Of a stretch of 64,000 nucleotides of DNA, positions 34,159 to 42,945 are shown in pieces. This stretch comes from Micromonospora aurantiaca ATCC 27029 (GTDB lineage Bacteria > Actinomycetota > Actinomycetes > Mycobacteriales > Micromonosporaceae). Within the stretch, counting starts at the first letter, position 1. Each line of letters opens with the position of its first letter. Both the position numbers and the translations under genes were made by a program. The notes beneath the pieces are model-generated. The model ran no database searches and was not told the origin of the DNA. It saw only the letters and a list, made by a program, of their open reading frames with translations. The stretch covers positions 4,472,001 to 4,536,000 of the forward strand of contig NC_014391.1 of assembly GCF_000145235.1 (NCBI RefSeq), read 5' to 3'.

Positions 34159-35075
34159 GCCTCGCGCTCGCCCTCGTCACCGGCGCCGCGGCCGTGGCCT
34201 GGTGGGGTCCCGCCGCGTTGCGGTGGTGCTTCCGGCATGTCGCCGATCCCGTCGCGATGCTGCTCGGCTGGCTCGGCCTGCTCGTCGCGATGATCGCCAC
34301 CTTTCTCCTGGCCACCGTGATGCTCCTCGCCCCGGGCAGCACCCGGCAGTGGGCACTGCACGACCTCGCTCGCGTCTGCTGGCACTGGGCCCAACCCAGC
34401 CGGCCGGCCGCCGTCGACGAGGTCGTCGGGGCGGTAGGAGCCCTGCTCCTGCTGACCGTGCTCGCCCGCTTCACCATGACCTGCACCCAGCGGGCCTACC
34501 GCGCCCACCGCGCCCGTCGCGCCCACGCCGACCTGCTCACGCTCGTCGGCGGGCCGCCTGCGTCCGGTGAGGCGGTGCTGTGGATTCCACACCCGACCCC
34601 GATGGCGTACAGCATCGGCGGATCCCGCGGACTCACGGTCCTGGCCAGCGCCGCCGGTGACCTGCCGGCAGAGCAGCTCGCCGCGGTGCTCAGCCACGAA
34701 CGCGCCCACCTGCGCGAGCGCCACCACCTCCTCGTCGGCGCAGTGGAGGGGCTCGCGGCGGCCGTACCGTGGCTGCCGCTGACCCGGCAGGCGCCCTCGG
34801 CCGTACGCCTGCTCGTCGAACTGCGCGCCGATGCCGCCGCGGTCCGCGAGTGCGGCCCGCGCGCCGTACGCGACGCGCTACTGACCTTCGCCGGCGCGCC
34901 GCACCCACCGTCGGCGCTGTCGATGGCCGGCGCCGAGGTGGCCATCCGACTCCAACGCCTTCAGGGGTACCGGCCGGACCGCCGCAACGGGCTCGCCCGC
35001 GCCGCGCTCGCCTCGGCCACCCTGGCCGCACCCCTGGTCGTCGGCGTGGCCGCCGGCATCCTGTTCTGCCTGTAA
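34155..35075 (+). CDS. M56 family membrane metallopeptidase
   Basis: 306 residues, three or four TM helices and the zinc motif SHERAHLRERHH (HExxH) near residue 178. M56/BlaR1-like proteases inactivate the partner BlaI repressor; there is no penicillin-binding sensor domain here, so the signal is not a beta-lactam caught by a fused domain. GTGA overlap with the repressor gene. Confidence 0.88.
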   Translation: MSLALALVTGAAAVAWWGPAALRWCFRHVADPVAMLLGWLGLLVAMIATFLLATVMLLAPGSTRQWALHDLARVCWHWAQPSRPAAVDEVVGAVGALLLLTVLARFTMTCTQRAYRAHRARRAHADLLTLVGGPPASGEAVLWIPHPTPMAYSIGGSRGLTVLASAAGDLPAEQLAAVLSHERAHLRERHHLLVGAVEGLAAAVPWLPLTRQAPSAVRLLVELRADAAAVRECGPRAVRDALLTFAGAPHPPSALSMAGAEVAIRLQRLQGYRPDRRNGLARAALASATLAAPLVVGVAAGILFCL

Positions 35076-35125
35076 CCCCCGCAACCCCGTCCGCGACACG
35101 CGGCCGTGCGTCCGGTGGGCGTTGC

Positions 35126-36667
35126 CTACGTGCCGGCGTTGACCAGGATCGCGGTGACCAGCAGGACAGCGACCATCAGCACCGCCTCGACCAGCACCGT
35201 GCGACGCAGGCGACGCGTGCCGCCCGGCGCGGGATCGTCCAACCGGGGTACCACCCGCCTGCTGTTGTAGAGCCCGATGACGGCGACGACCGCCACCAAC
35301 GCGACCTTGACCAGCAGCACCCGCCCCCAACTGGTGCTCACCAGGTGACCCGGCCGGTCCAGGATCGCCACGGTCAACGCGACGCCGGCGACTCCGGTCA
35401 ACGTCACCGCCGCCGTGGCCGGCACGGAGAACCGCACCGCCATCTCGGCGGCCCCGGTCGGCGCACCGAGACGTGCACGCCCCAGCAGCAGCGCGGCCAG
35501 GAGCAGGACCCCACCGACCCACACGGCTGCGGCGAGAGTGTGCGCGACGTCCGCCGCCACGACGATCATCCGCGGTCGCGCGGTGACGGTGTGCCCGTCG
35601 AGCAGGAACGAACCCACCAGCAGCGCCACGGTGACACCCAGAAGCACAGGCCGGACCGCGCGCGCCCGGACCCGGTGCGCGTCGTCGTCGTGCGCTTCGC
35701 CGACGGTGGGCACGACCAGGGGTTGAGGGTCGGTCGGGATACCGGCGACGGTCGCTGCGGCATGCCGACCGACCGCGTGCCGGCCCCGGATCAACGCCGG
35801 CTCCAAGGACCCGGCCACGAGCAACCCGGCCGCGCCGGCGAGCCGCAGACCCAGGCCGGCGGCCACCGGTGTACGACTGAGCGCGGTCAACGCCTGTGTG
35901 CCGGCCGCCGAGGCGAGACCACCATCGGCACTGAACACCGCCGCCAGCGCCGCGAGTTCGAGCACCGCGCCGGCTGCCACCGTCAGCCCGGCCGCCCGCA
36001 CCCAGACCTGGACCAGTTGGATGTCGCGGCGCGTTCCCACCAGCGTGGTCAGCGCGAAGACCAGACCACCGACACCGAGCAGGATCGCCCCGTAGGACAG
36101 CCACCGGCCCGCCACGCCGACGAACCGCACCGCCCCCTGTTCGGCGTCAGCGGTATGACCCACCGCGTGCCCGCCGGCATGGGCCGACGGCGACGCCGAC
36201 GGCAGTCCTGGCACACCGTGACCGGCATGCCCGGGCGGACCGGCGGTGGGCCGGGGCGTGGCCGTCGCCCCGGGTGCCGCAGCCGACGGAACCACAGTGA
36301 ACGCCACGTCGCCGGTCAGCGGGTGAGCATCAGGGGCGGCGACACTCCACCGCAGCGCGAACTCCCCGCCGGTCAACGGGGCGGCCGGGTGCACCAGCCA
36401 CGTACGACCCCCGTCCGGGGTGTGACTGGTCACCGCAACGGCCTCGCCGTCGCGGGAAAGCCGGAAACCGGCCCCGGTGGGCGTGCCGGGCGCGCTGAAC
36501 GTCAGCCGGACCTCTCCGACAGCGCCACTCACCCGCGCGCCGTCGGCCGGCACGGCCTTGACCAGCTTGAAGTGCGCGGCGGCCGGCGAGGCGAACCCGA
36601 GCACCACGAACAGGGCTGGACACCACGCCAGCCATACCAGCAGCACCCACCGTGCCACGCCACGCAT
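35126..36667 (-). CDS. CopC-CopD fusion copper resistance/import protein
   Basis: 513 residues. Signal peptide ending ...SPAAA leaves a mature His (AHFKLVKAVPADGA), the copper-binding N-terminus of CopC; the CopC domain (to about residue 125) ends with DAHPLTGDVAFTV. A Pro/His-rich linker leads to an eight-TM CopD domain with conserved His residues. CopCD moves or handles copper at the membrane. The start at 36667 is chosen for the signal peptide; a GTG at 36709 is possible. The operator at 36821-36840 lies upstream. Confidence 0.88.
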   Translation of the reverse strand: MRGVARWVLLVWLAWCPALFVVLGFASPAAAHFKLVKAVPADGARVSGAVGEVRLTFSAPGTPTGAGFRLSRDGEAVAVTSHTPDGGRTWLVHPAAPLTGGEFALRWSVAAPDAHPLTGDVAFTVVPSAAAPGATATPRPTAGPPGHAGHGVPGLPSASPSAHAGGHAVGHTADAEQGAVRFVGVAGRWLSYGAILLGVGGLVFALTTLVGTRRDIQLVQVWVRAAGLTVAAGAVLELAALAAVFSADGGLASAAGTQALTALSRTPVAAGLGLRLAGAAGLLVAGSLEPALIRGRHAVGRHAAATVAGIPTDPQPLVVPTVGEAHDDDAHRVRARAVRPVLLGVTVALLVGSFLLDGHTVTARPRMIVVAADVAHTLAAAVWVGGVLLLAALLLGRARLGAPTGAAEMAVRFSVPATAAVTLTGVAGVALTVAILDRPGHLVSTSWGRVLLVKVALVAVVAVIGLYNSRRVVPRLDDPAPGGTRRLRRTVLVEAVLMVAVLLVTAILVNAGT

Positions 36668-36820
36668 CGGCAACCTGCGCCGGGAAGACCTCGTCGATGT
36701 GGCGGACACCGTCAGGCCACCTGGGCATGCCGCGAGAAAGGCACTGCTGAACCCTCCGTCGAGAAGACATGGACCCGGCGCCCATCGCTCCGACCTGACG
36801 CGGTCGCCATCATAGGGCAA

Positions 36821-36840
36821 CTACTAGCAAGGAGTAGTAG
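36821..36840 (-). promoter_or_regulatory. BlaI/CopY-type operator upstream of CopCD
   Basis: CTACTA-N8-TAGTAG, same core and spacing as 32497-32516. It lies 154 bases before the chosen CopCD start. Two identical-architecture sites at both ends of the locus suggest one repressor regulon. Confidence 0.65.
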
Positions 36841-36974
36841 CTCACTGGTCCCGCGCAAATCGACGGCGGCCCCGCCAAGGTCGGACACGCGCAGGTCACC
36901 AGGGCTCGGGCAGGCCACCGGCGTCGCGGTGTCCGCGTCGGACCGGCCACCCCGCGACCGGGCAGACAGTGGCT

Positions 36975-37050
36975 CTGGTCACGATCTTCGGGCCGGAACG
37001 TCGTGACCAGCGCTTTCCGCGCCGGGAACGTTCCGGACGTGCGGTCACGA
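36975..37050. promoter_or_regulatory. GGTCACGA repeats before SARP1
   Basis: CTGGTCACGA (36975-36984) and its complement TCGTGACCAG (37001-37010) form a perfect 10-base inverted repeat with a 16-base spacer. A third GGTCACGA (37043-37050) covers the expected -35 of the SARP gene. Likely a regulator-binding array. Confidence 0.5.
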
Positions 37051-37066
37051 AGGGCGCAGACCGCGC

Positions 37067-37079
37067 TAGTTTTGCGCCG
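37067..37079 (+). promoter_or_regulatory. -10 box of a probably leaderless SARP1 transcript
   Basis: TAGTTT (37067-37072) ends seven bases before the GTG at 37079, and no Shine-Dalgarno precedes that GTG. Transcription would start at or next to the start codon. Confidence 0.5.
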
Positions 37080-39997
37080 TGCGTGGGTATCGGATCGGCA
37101 TCCTCGGTCGGATCGAGGTGAGCGTCGACGGTGTGGCCGTGTCGCTCGCCCCGCTGGAGCGGGCACTCGTCGCGAGCCTGGCGGCCCACCACGGACGCAT
37201 CGTCTCCGTCGACCGCCTGATCGACGGGCTCTGGCCGTACGATCCGCCCACGGGGGCGCGCAACCGGGTCCAGGCGGTCGTCGCCTCGGTCCGCCGCGGC
37301 GCGAAGCCGGAGCTGATCCTCACCCGCTCGCCCGGCTACCAGCTGAACCCCGTGGCGGTCGTCGACTCGGCGGAGTTCGCCGCCGAGGTAGCGGCCGCCG
37401 CGGCCACCGCCGATGCCCGCCGCGCCGTGGAGTTGCTCGACCGGGCGCTGGCGCGCTGGCGCGACGACGCGTTCGTCGACGTCGGGTCGCGGCTCGTCGA
37501 GTACGAGCGCGATCGGCTTCGTGAGCTGCGCGAGCACGCGACAGAGCTGCGCGCCGAGGCACTGCTCTCGCTCGGTCTGCACCGGGAACTCGTGCCGGAG
37601 CTGACCACGCTGGTCCGCGACCGACCCCTGCGGGAGCGGCTGCGTGGCCAGCTGATGGTGGCCCTGCACCGCAGCGGCCGACAGGCGGAGGCGCTCGCCG
37701 TGTACCGGGCCGGGGTCCGGGTGCTGGCGGAGGAGCACGGCATCGACCCGGGGCCGGAGCTGCGGCAACTGCACCGGGAGATCCTCGGCAGCGAGCAGGA
37801 GACGTCCCCGCGGGGGTGGGTGCGCCCCAACCAGCTTCCCGGAGTCACCGGTGACTTCGTCGGGCGGGACAAGGAGCTGGGGCTGCTGCTGTCGTTGCTG
37901 GGGCGCACCCCGACGGTCGCCGGGGTCGCCCAGGTGATCGTCGTGACCGGGCTGGCGGGAACGGGCAAGACCACGCTGGCGCTGCGCGCGGCCCACGAGA
38001 GCCGGCACCGCTTCCCCGGGGGGTGCCTCTACGCGGACCTGCGCGGCAACACCCCGGATCCGGCGCGGCCCGGCACGGTGCTCGGCGCGTTCCTGCGCGC
38101 CCTCGGCGTGGCCGGCGAGGCCATCCCGGCGGCGGCCGAGGAGCGCGCGGCGCTGTACCGCTCCGTGCTCGCCGACCAGACCTTGCTGGTGATGTTGGAC
38201 AGCGCGGCGGACGCGGCGCAGGTGCGTCCGCTGCTGCCGCCCGGCGGCAGCGCTGTCGTCACGAGCACGGGAGCGCTGCCGGGGCTGGCGGGCGCCGAGG
38301 TCGTCCCGGTCGACGTGCTGCCGATCGACGACGGCCTGGACCTGCTGGCCGGGCTCGCCGGCGGCGAGCGAATCGACCGGGAGGCCGGGGCCGCCGCCGA
38401 CGTCGTGGAGCTGTGCGGTCGCCTGCCGCTGGCGTTGCGAATCGCCGGCGTGCGGCTGGCCGAGCGGGAGGCGATGACCGTGGCGCGGTTACGCGAGCGG
38501 CTGCGCGACGAGCGACGGCGCCTCGACGAACTCTCCCTCGACGGGCTCGACGTGCGCAGCAGCTTCACCGTCGGGTTCGAGCGGTTGCCGCAGCCCGCCG
38601 CGCGGCTGCTCGCGGTGCTCAGCCGCACGTCGCTGCGCAGCTTCGGCATGTGGGACGAGACCACCGAGCCGCTGCTGGAGCAGCTGTGCCGGGCCCACCT
38701 GCTGACCGACGACGCCAGCGGCCGGGTACGCATGCACGACCTGGTCAGGCTCGTCGCCCGGGAACGCACCGAGGTCCCCGTCGACGAGGTCGTCGCGTGG
38801 TACGCACGGCTGCACGCGTACGCCGAGCGGGCCGACGCGTCGCTGCCCTGCGGGGCCCTGCCGGTGGCCGGCGCGGGGCCGGCGCTCGACGCCTGGGAGG
38901 CCGTCGACTGGTTCGAGGCGGAGCGGGAGAACCTGGTCGCAGCGGTGCAGGACCTGCTGCGGCTGGGCGCCGTCGACCTGGCGGGGCGGTTGGCCTGCAC
39001 GATGGGCAACTTCGCGACGATGCGCAGCCAACACCTGCCCGAGCTGGTCGACTGTCTGCGCGCCGTGCTCGACCGCCACGCCGAGCTGCCGTCGGCGACC
39101 CGGATGTCGCTGCGGCTGCACCTGGGCACGGCGTACCGGTCGCTGAACCGGCACGCCGAAGCCGTGCCGCTGCTGCGCGCGGCGCAGCGGGCCGGCCGCG
39201 GGCGGTGGGTGGCGCACCGCCTCGTCGCCCTGCAGGGCTACTCGCTGTGCTGCCGCCACCTCGGCAGGTTGCGGGAGGCGGACGCCGCGCTGCTGGTGAT
39301 GGTGCGGCTGTGCGCCGCGCACTGGCCGGTCGGCCGCGTCGGCGGGCACGTGCTGCTGGCCCTCGGCATGCAGCACGGGCAGTACCGGCTCACCTCCCCG
39401 TTCGCCTTGGACGCCTGCGCTGCGGCCCTGCGGGTCTTCGTCGACGACGGCGACGTGTGGGGCGAGGCGCTCGCGCGGGAGACCATCGGGCTGCTGCACC
39501 GGCACGCCGAGCAGTGGCCGCCAGCCGTGGAGCAGCTTCGGCAGGCGGTGGCCGCCGCGCGCCGGCTCGGCGACCGGATGAGCGTGACCACGGCCGAGCA
39601 GGCGCTGGCCGCGACGCACCTCGCGGCCGGCGACGGCGAGGCGGCACGGCGGCTGCTGCGGCGTACGGTGCTGGCGTTCCACGAGCTGCGTCACGAGTGG
39701 GGCGAAGCGATCTCCCGGCGGCTGCTCGGCAAGGCGCACCTCGAGGAGGGCGACGCGGACCGGGCGGTGGTGGAACTGGAGAGTTCGGTGGCGATGCTGC
39801 GCGGCGTCGGGCAGCCGTTCCCGCTGGCGAACTCGCTGCACCTGCTCGCGCGGGCGCAGGCCACCCTCGGCAGGCACGACCGGGCCGTCGCGCTGGGCGA
39901 GGAGGCGCTGCACATCTTCGAGCACTTCGACTCCGCGTACGTCGACGACCTGCGCGAATCGCTGACGCGTTGGCGGAGCGCAGCCGGCGCGCAGTAG
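37079..39997 (+). CDS. AfsR-type SARP regulator (cysteine-rich peptide cassette)
   Basis: 972 residues. An OmpR-type winged helix (about 1-95, RIGILGRIEVSVDGVAVSL ... LIDGLWP) is followed by a BTAD helical domain (about 100-245), an NB-ARC ATPase (Walker A VTGLAGTGKTTLA near 305, MLDSAADAAQV) and C-terminal TPR-like helices. Such proteins bind direct repeats and activate nearby secondary-metabolite genes. GTG start, probably leaderless. It sits 65 bases ahead of the small peptide gene on the same strand, so it is the likely pathway activator. Confidence 0.88.
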   Translation: MRGYRIGILGRIEVSVDGVAVSLAPLERALVASLAAHHGRIVSVDRLIDGLWPYDPPTGARNRVQAVVASVRRGAKPELILTRSPGYQLNPVAVVDSAEFAAEVAAAAATADARRAVELLDRALARWRDDAFVDVGSRLVEYERDRLRELREHATELRAEALLSLGLHRELVPELTTLVRDRPLRERLRGQLMVALHRSGRQAEALAVYRAGVRVLAEEHGIDPGPELRQLHREILGSEQETSPRGWVRPNQLPGVTGDFVGRDKELGLLLSLLGRTPTVAGVAQVIVVTGLAGTGKTTLALRAAHESRHRFPGGCLYADLRGNTPDPARPGTVLGAFLRALGVAGEAIPAAAEERAALYRSVLADQTLLVMLDSAADAAQVRPLLPPGGSAVVTSTGALPGLAGAEVVPVDVLPIDDGLDLLAGLAGGERIDREAGAAADVVELCGRLPLALRIAGVRLAEREAMTVARLRERLRDERRRLDELSLDGLDVRSSFTVGFERLPQPAARLLAVLSRTSLRSFGMWDETTEPLLEQLCRAHLLTDDASGRVRMHDLVRLVARERTEVPVDEVVAWYARLHAYAERADASLPCGALPVAGAGPALDAWEAVDWFEAERENLVAAVQDLLRLGAVDLAGRLACTMGNFATMRSQHLPELVDCLRAVLDRHAELPSATRMSLRLHLGTAYRSLNRHAEAVPLLRAAQRAGRGRWVAHRLVALQGYSLCCRHLGRLREADAALLVMVRLCAAHWPVGRVGGHVLLALGMQHGQYRLTSPFALDACAAALRVFVDDGDVWGEALARETIGLLHRHAEQWPPAVEQLRQAVAAARRLGDRMSVTTAEQALAATHLAAGDGEAARRLLRRTVLAFHELRHEWGEAISRRLLGKAHLEEGDADRAVVELESSVAMLRGVGQPFPLANSLHLLARAQATLGRHDRAVALGEEALHIFEHFDSAYVDDLRESLTRWRSAAGAQ

Positions 39998-40062
39998 GAG
40001 CGCAGGGCGCGCGCAGCGGCACCCAGCACAGTGATGGCAGTCACCCACCAAGGAGGTCTGCC

Positions 40063-40299
40063 ATGACCAAGCTCATCAACCGCGTCGGCGACGCGATGCT
40101 CAGCAAGGTGCTCGGCCGCGAGGTGGCCGGCGCCTGCGTGCCGGAGCACGGCCAGTCGTGCTGCGCGGTGTCCAACGGCTACTGCTCGGGCGGTTCGTAC
40201 TTCCGCTACTACCGGCGGAGCACCCTGTCCTGCACCGGCGTGTGCTCGGTCACGACGTCGTCGCCGATCTGCTACACGAAGAAGGTCGGCGTCTGCTGA
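40063..40299 (+). CDS. Eight-cysteine small peptide, probable secreted disulfide-rich precursor
   Basis: 78 residues. Residues 1-24 form an amphipathic basic leader (MTKLINRVGDAMLSKVLGRE then VAGA); A22-G23-A24 is an AxA signal-peptidase-like site just before Cys25. The 54-residue core has eight cysteines (25, 33, 34, 41, 57, 61, 70, 78), enough for four disulfides, with clusters of Tyr/Phe and Arg (FRYYRR) and a C-terminal Cys. Very strong AAGGAGG ribosome site. It is followed by a terminator-like hairpin, then a thioredoxin, ABC exporter, S26 peptidase and MauE-like protein. I do not recognise the family; an exported bacteriocin, signal or structural peptide are all possible. Confidence 0.8.
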   Translation: MTKLINRVGDAMLSKVLGREVAGACVPEHGQSCCAVSNGYCSGGSYFRYYRRSTLSCTGVCSVTTSSPICYTKKVGVC

Positions 40300-40313
40300 C
40301 CTGGCTCATCCTC

Positions 40314-40340
40314 GGGGGCCGCGCCGTCGGCGCGGCCCCC
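40314..40340 (+). terminator. Hairpin between the peptide and the thioredoxin gene
   Basis: A perfect 12-base-pair stem GGGGGCCGCGCC / complement with a 3-base loop, 14 bases after the peptide stop and 29 before the next ATG. It probably attenuates read-through so that the peptide mRNA is in excess over its processing genes. Confidence 0.7.
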
Positions 40341-40369
40341 ACTCCCCGCTGACTCGTTGAGGAGTTCCC

Positions 40370-40852
40370 ATGCCGGGTTTCGCCTACGCCGCCATCGCCG
40401 TGATCGGCGCGGTAGCCGTGCTCAACCTCGTCCTGACCCTGGCCCTCGCCCGGCGGCTCCGGGAGACGCAGACCGCCACCGCCCACGACGGCGGGGCCGC
40501 CCCCGAGGTGCTGCCCGCCCCGGGCCTGGAGGTCACCGGCTTCCCGCACGTCGACCTGACCGCCGGTCGGCGCACGGTGGTCATGCTGACCCCCACCTGT
40601 CCACCGTGCCAGACCATCCTGGACACCCTCACCGTCGACGCCCGGCGCTACCGCCACGACACCTTCGTGTTCATGATCGGCATGCCGGAGGACACGGTGG
40701 AGATGGCGCCCCGCCTGGCCGACTTCGACACGGCGACCATCAACGAGGACCAGGCGGAGAAGGAGTTCGGGGTCAAGGGCTTCCCCGCCGTGCTGTCGGT
40801 CGTCGACGGCGTCGTCGTCAACTCCAGCCACCAGCTTCCGGTCCTGGCCTGA
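40370..40852 (+). CDS. Membrane-anchored thioredoxin-fold protein (MauD/TlpA-like)
   Basis: 160 residues: N-terminal TM (about 5-28), then a thioredoxin domain with the active site TCPPCQTILDTL near residue 84 and the cis-Pro loop GFPAVL near 142. The domain faces outward, suitable for forming or shuffling disulfides in an exported peptide. It is three bases upstream of the ABC gene. By gene context it resembles MauD, which works with MauE. Confidence 0.82.
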   Translation: MPGFAYAAIAVIGAVAVLNLVLTLALARRLRETQTATAHDGGAAPEVLPAPGLEVTGFPHVDLTAGRRTVVMLTPTCPPCQTILDTLTVDARRYRHDTFVFMIGMPEDTVEMAPRLADFDTATINEDQAEKEFGVKGFPAVLSVVDGVVVNSSHQLPVLA

Positions 40853-40855
40853 GAC

Positions 40856-42634
40856 GTGGCCACGCTGCGAGCCGCCCTGCGACTGGGCTGCGCGGACCGC
40901 AGGGCGCTCGCCGCCACGGTCGCCCTCGTCGTCATCGGCGCGGCGCCCCCGATCGGCGTCGCGTGGTTCACCAAGCTGCTGTTTGACGAGGTCGGCAGGG
41001 GCCGCTCGGCCGACCCGTCAACCGCCACCTGGTACGCCGTGGCGATCGCCGTCCTGGGCGCGTTGGCGGCGATCGCCAGCCGGGTGTCCGGATACTTCAC
41101 CACGGCCCTGCAGAACGCGATCACGATCGCCGCCGACGTGCGGCTGTACCGGAAACTGAACACCTTCGTCGGGCTGGGCCCGTTCGAGCAGCCGGCCCTG
41201 CGCGACCGGCTGGCGCTGGCCCAGCAGGCCGCCACCCAGGCGCCGTACGTGGTCGTCATGTTCGCGGTCGACGTGGCCCAGAACGTCGTCACCATCGGCG
41301 GCTTCGCCGTGATCCTGACGTCCCTCTGGCCGCCGGCCGGTCTGCTCCTGCTCGCCGTGGCGGTGCCCGACTTCCTCATCCAACTGCGACTGTCCCGGCG
41401 GACCGCGCGGGCCGTGGAGGAGAGCGCCAGCCTGTTCCGGGCCCGGTTCCTGTTCCAGACCGTGCTGACCGACCTGCGCGCCGCCCGGGAGGTGCGCCTC
41501 TACCACCTCGGCCGTTTCTTCCACGACCGGCTCATCGGCGCGGTGCGCTCGGCCGCCGGGATCGAGCTGGCCGCCGCCCGGCACACCACGACGGTGCAGG
41601 CGTGCTGGGCGTTGGCCGGCGCCGCGGTGACCCTCACCGCGACGGTGTTCGCGGTGAACGCCACGGTCCGTGGCCGGCTCAGCCTCGGCGACCTCACCCT
41701 CCTGCTGGCCGCGTTCACCGCGGCGCACAGCGGCCTGGCCGGCATCGCCGCCCAGCTCGGCGAGGCCGGTGCCGCCATGCGGCTGTTCCGGCACTACGTC
41801 GCCGTCCTCGACAGCCCCACCGACCTGGTCGACGGAACCCTGCCGGCGCCGCCGCTGCGCACCGCGATCAGGTTCGAGGACGTATGGTTCCGCTACGACG
41901 AGGACGGCCCCTGGGTCCTGCGGGGCGTCGACCTCACGATCACCGCCGGGCAGGCCGTCGGGCTCGTCGGACTCAACGGGGCCGGCAAGAGCACCCTGGT
42001 CAAGCTGCTCTGCCGGTTCTACGACCCGGACCGCGGCCGGATCACGTGGGACGGGGTGGACCTGCGCGAGCTGCGGATCGAGACGGTGCGCCGGCGGATG
42101 GGCGCGGTGTTCCAGGATTTCATGTGCTACGACCTCACCGCCGAGGAGAACGTCGGCATCGGCCGGCTGCCGCACACGACCGAGCAGGTCGCCGAGGCCG
42201 CCGCGCACGCCGAGATCCACGACCGCCTCCGCGCCCTCCCCCACGGGTACGCCACGCTGCTCAGCCGCACCTTCGCCGGCCAGGACGGCGAGCCCGGCGT
42301 GACGCTCTCCGGCGGGCAGTGGCAGCGGGTCGCGCTCGCCCGGTCCCTGATGCGCGCCGACGCCGACCTGCTCATCCTGGACGAGCCCAGCTCCGGGCTC
42401 GACGCGGACGCCGAGACCCGCGTGCACGCCTCGCTGACCCGGATCCGCCACGGCCGCACCGGGCTGCTGATCTCCCACCGGCTCAGCACCCTGCGCGACG
42501 CTCGGCGCATCGTCGTGCTGGACGCCGGGCGCGTCGTCGAGTCGGGCACGCACGACGAGCTGATGGCGGCCGGCGGTGAGTACGCCCGGCTCTTCCGCCT
42601 CCAGGCGGACGGCTACCAGCTGGCGGCGACATGA
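40856..42634 (+). CDS. ABC exporter, fused permease and ATPase
   Basis: 592 residues: six-TM type-1 exporter domain (about 1-330) and an ATPase (about 340-592) with GLNGAGKSTLVKL, LSGGQWQRVALARSL and LLILDEPSSGLDADAE. There is no N-terminal C39 peptidase, so leader removal must be done by another enzyme, plausibly the S26 peptidase whose gene overlaps it by four bases. Likely exports the eight-cysteine peptide. Confidence 0.9.
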   Translation: MATLRAALRLGCADRRALAATVALVVIGAAPPIGVAWFTKLLFDEVGRGRSADPSTATWYAVAIAVLGALAAIASRVSGYFTTALQNAITIAADVRLYRKLNTFVGLGPFEQPALRDRLALAQQAATQAPYVVVMFAVDVAQNVVTIGGFAVILTSLWPPAGLLLLAVAVPDFLIQLRLSRRTARAVEESASLFRARFLFQTVLTDLRAAREVRLYHLGRFFHDRLIGAVRSAAGIELAAARHTTTVQACWALAGAAVTLTATVFAVNATVRGRLSLGDLTLLLAAFTAAHSGLAGIAAQLGEAGAAMRLFRHYVAVLDSPTDLVDGTLPAPPLRTAIRFEDVWFRYDEDGPWVLRGVDLTITAGQAVGLVGLNGAGKSTLVKLLCRFYDPDRGRITWDGVDLRELRIETVRRRMGAVFQDFMCYDLTAEENVGIGRLPHTTEQVAEAAAHAEIHDRLRALPHGYATLLSRTFAGQDGEPGVTLSGGQWQRVALARSLMRADADLLILDEPSSGLDADAETRVHASLTRIRHGRTGLLISHRLSTLRDARRIVVLDAGRVVESGTHDELMAAGGEYARLFRLQADGYQLAAT

Positions 42635-42942
42635 CCGGCTGGCTGCGCCGCCGCTGGCGCCTCGTGGTGGTGAGCGGGCAGAGCATGGCGCCGACGCTGC
42701 GGGACGGCGACCGGCTCATCGTCCGCGTCGGCCGGGCGCCCGCCGTCGGTGACCTCGTCGTCTTCCGGGCCCGCGACGTCGTCCCCGCCTCCGACCTGAC
42801 GTGGATGGTCAAGCGGGTGCACCGGGTCGAACCGGACGGCGCCGTGACGGTACGGGGCGACAACACCCACAGCCAGGACTCGCGGCATTTCGGCGCGGTG
42901 CCACCCGAGGCGGTCCTCGGCGTGGTCAGAGGGAGGCGATGA
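42631..42942 (+). CDS. Small S26 signal peptidase-like protein
   Basis: 103 residues with the SipS/LepB landmarks: VVSGQSMAPTLRDGDRLIV (catalytic Ser), WMVKRVHRV (general-base Lys) and RGDNTHSQDSRHFGAVP. It is shorter than normal type I signal peptidases, with only a short hydrophobic N-terminus instead of a clear TM. Its position between the ABC exporter and MauE-like genes suggests a peptidase dedicated to the AGA-Cys site of the peptide. Confidence 0.85.
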   Translation: MTGWLRRRWRLVVVSGQSMAPTLRDGDRLIVRVGRAPAVGDLVVFRARDVVPASDLTWMVKRVHRVEPDGAVTVRGDNTHSQDSRHFGAVPPEAVLGVVRGRR

Positions 42943-42945
42943 CAG

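Larger units (their letters stand above)
36668..37078. other. Divergent intergenic region, CopCD and SARP1 promoters
   Basis: No gene seen. Left part: CopCD leader and the CTACTA operator. Right part: GGTCACGA repeats, the palindrome GGAACGTTCC (37025-37034) and a -10 for the SARP gene. Confidence 0.7.
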
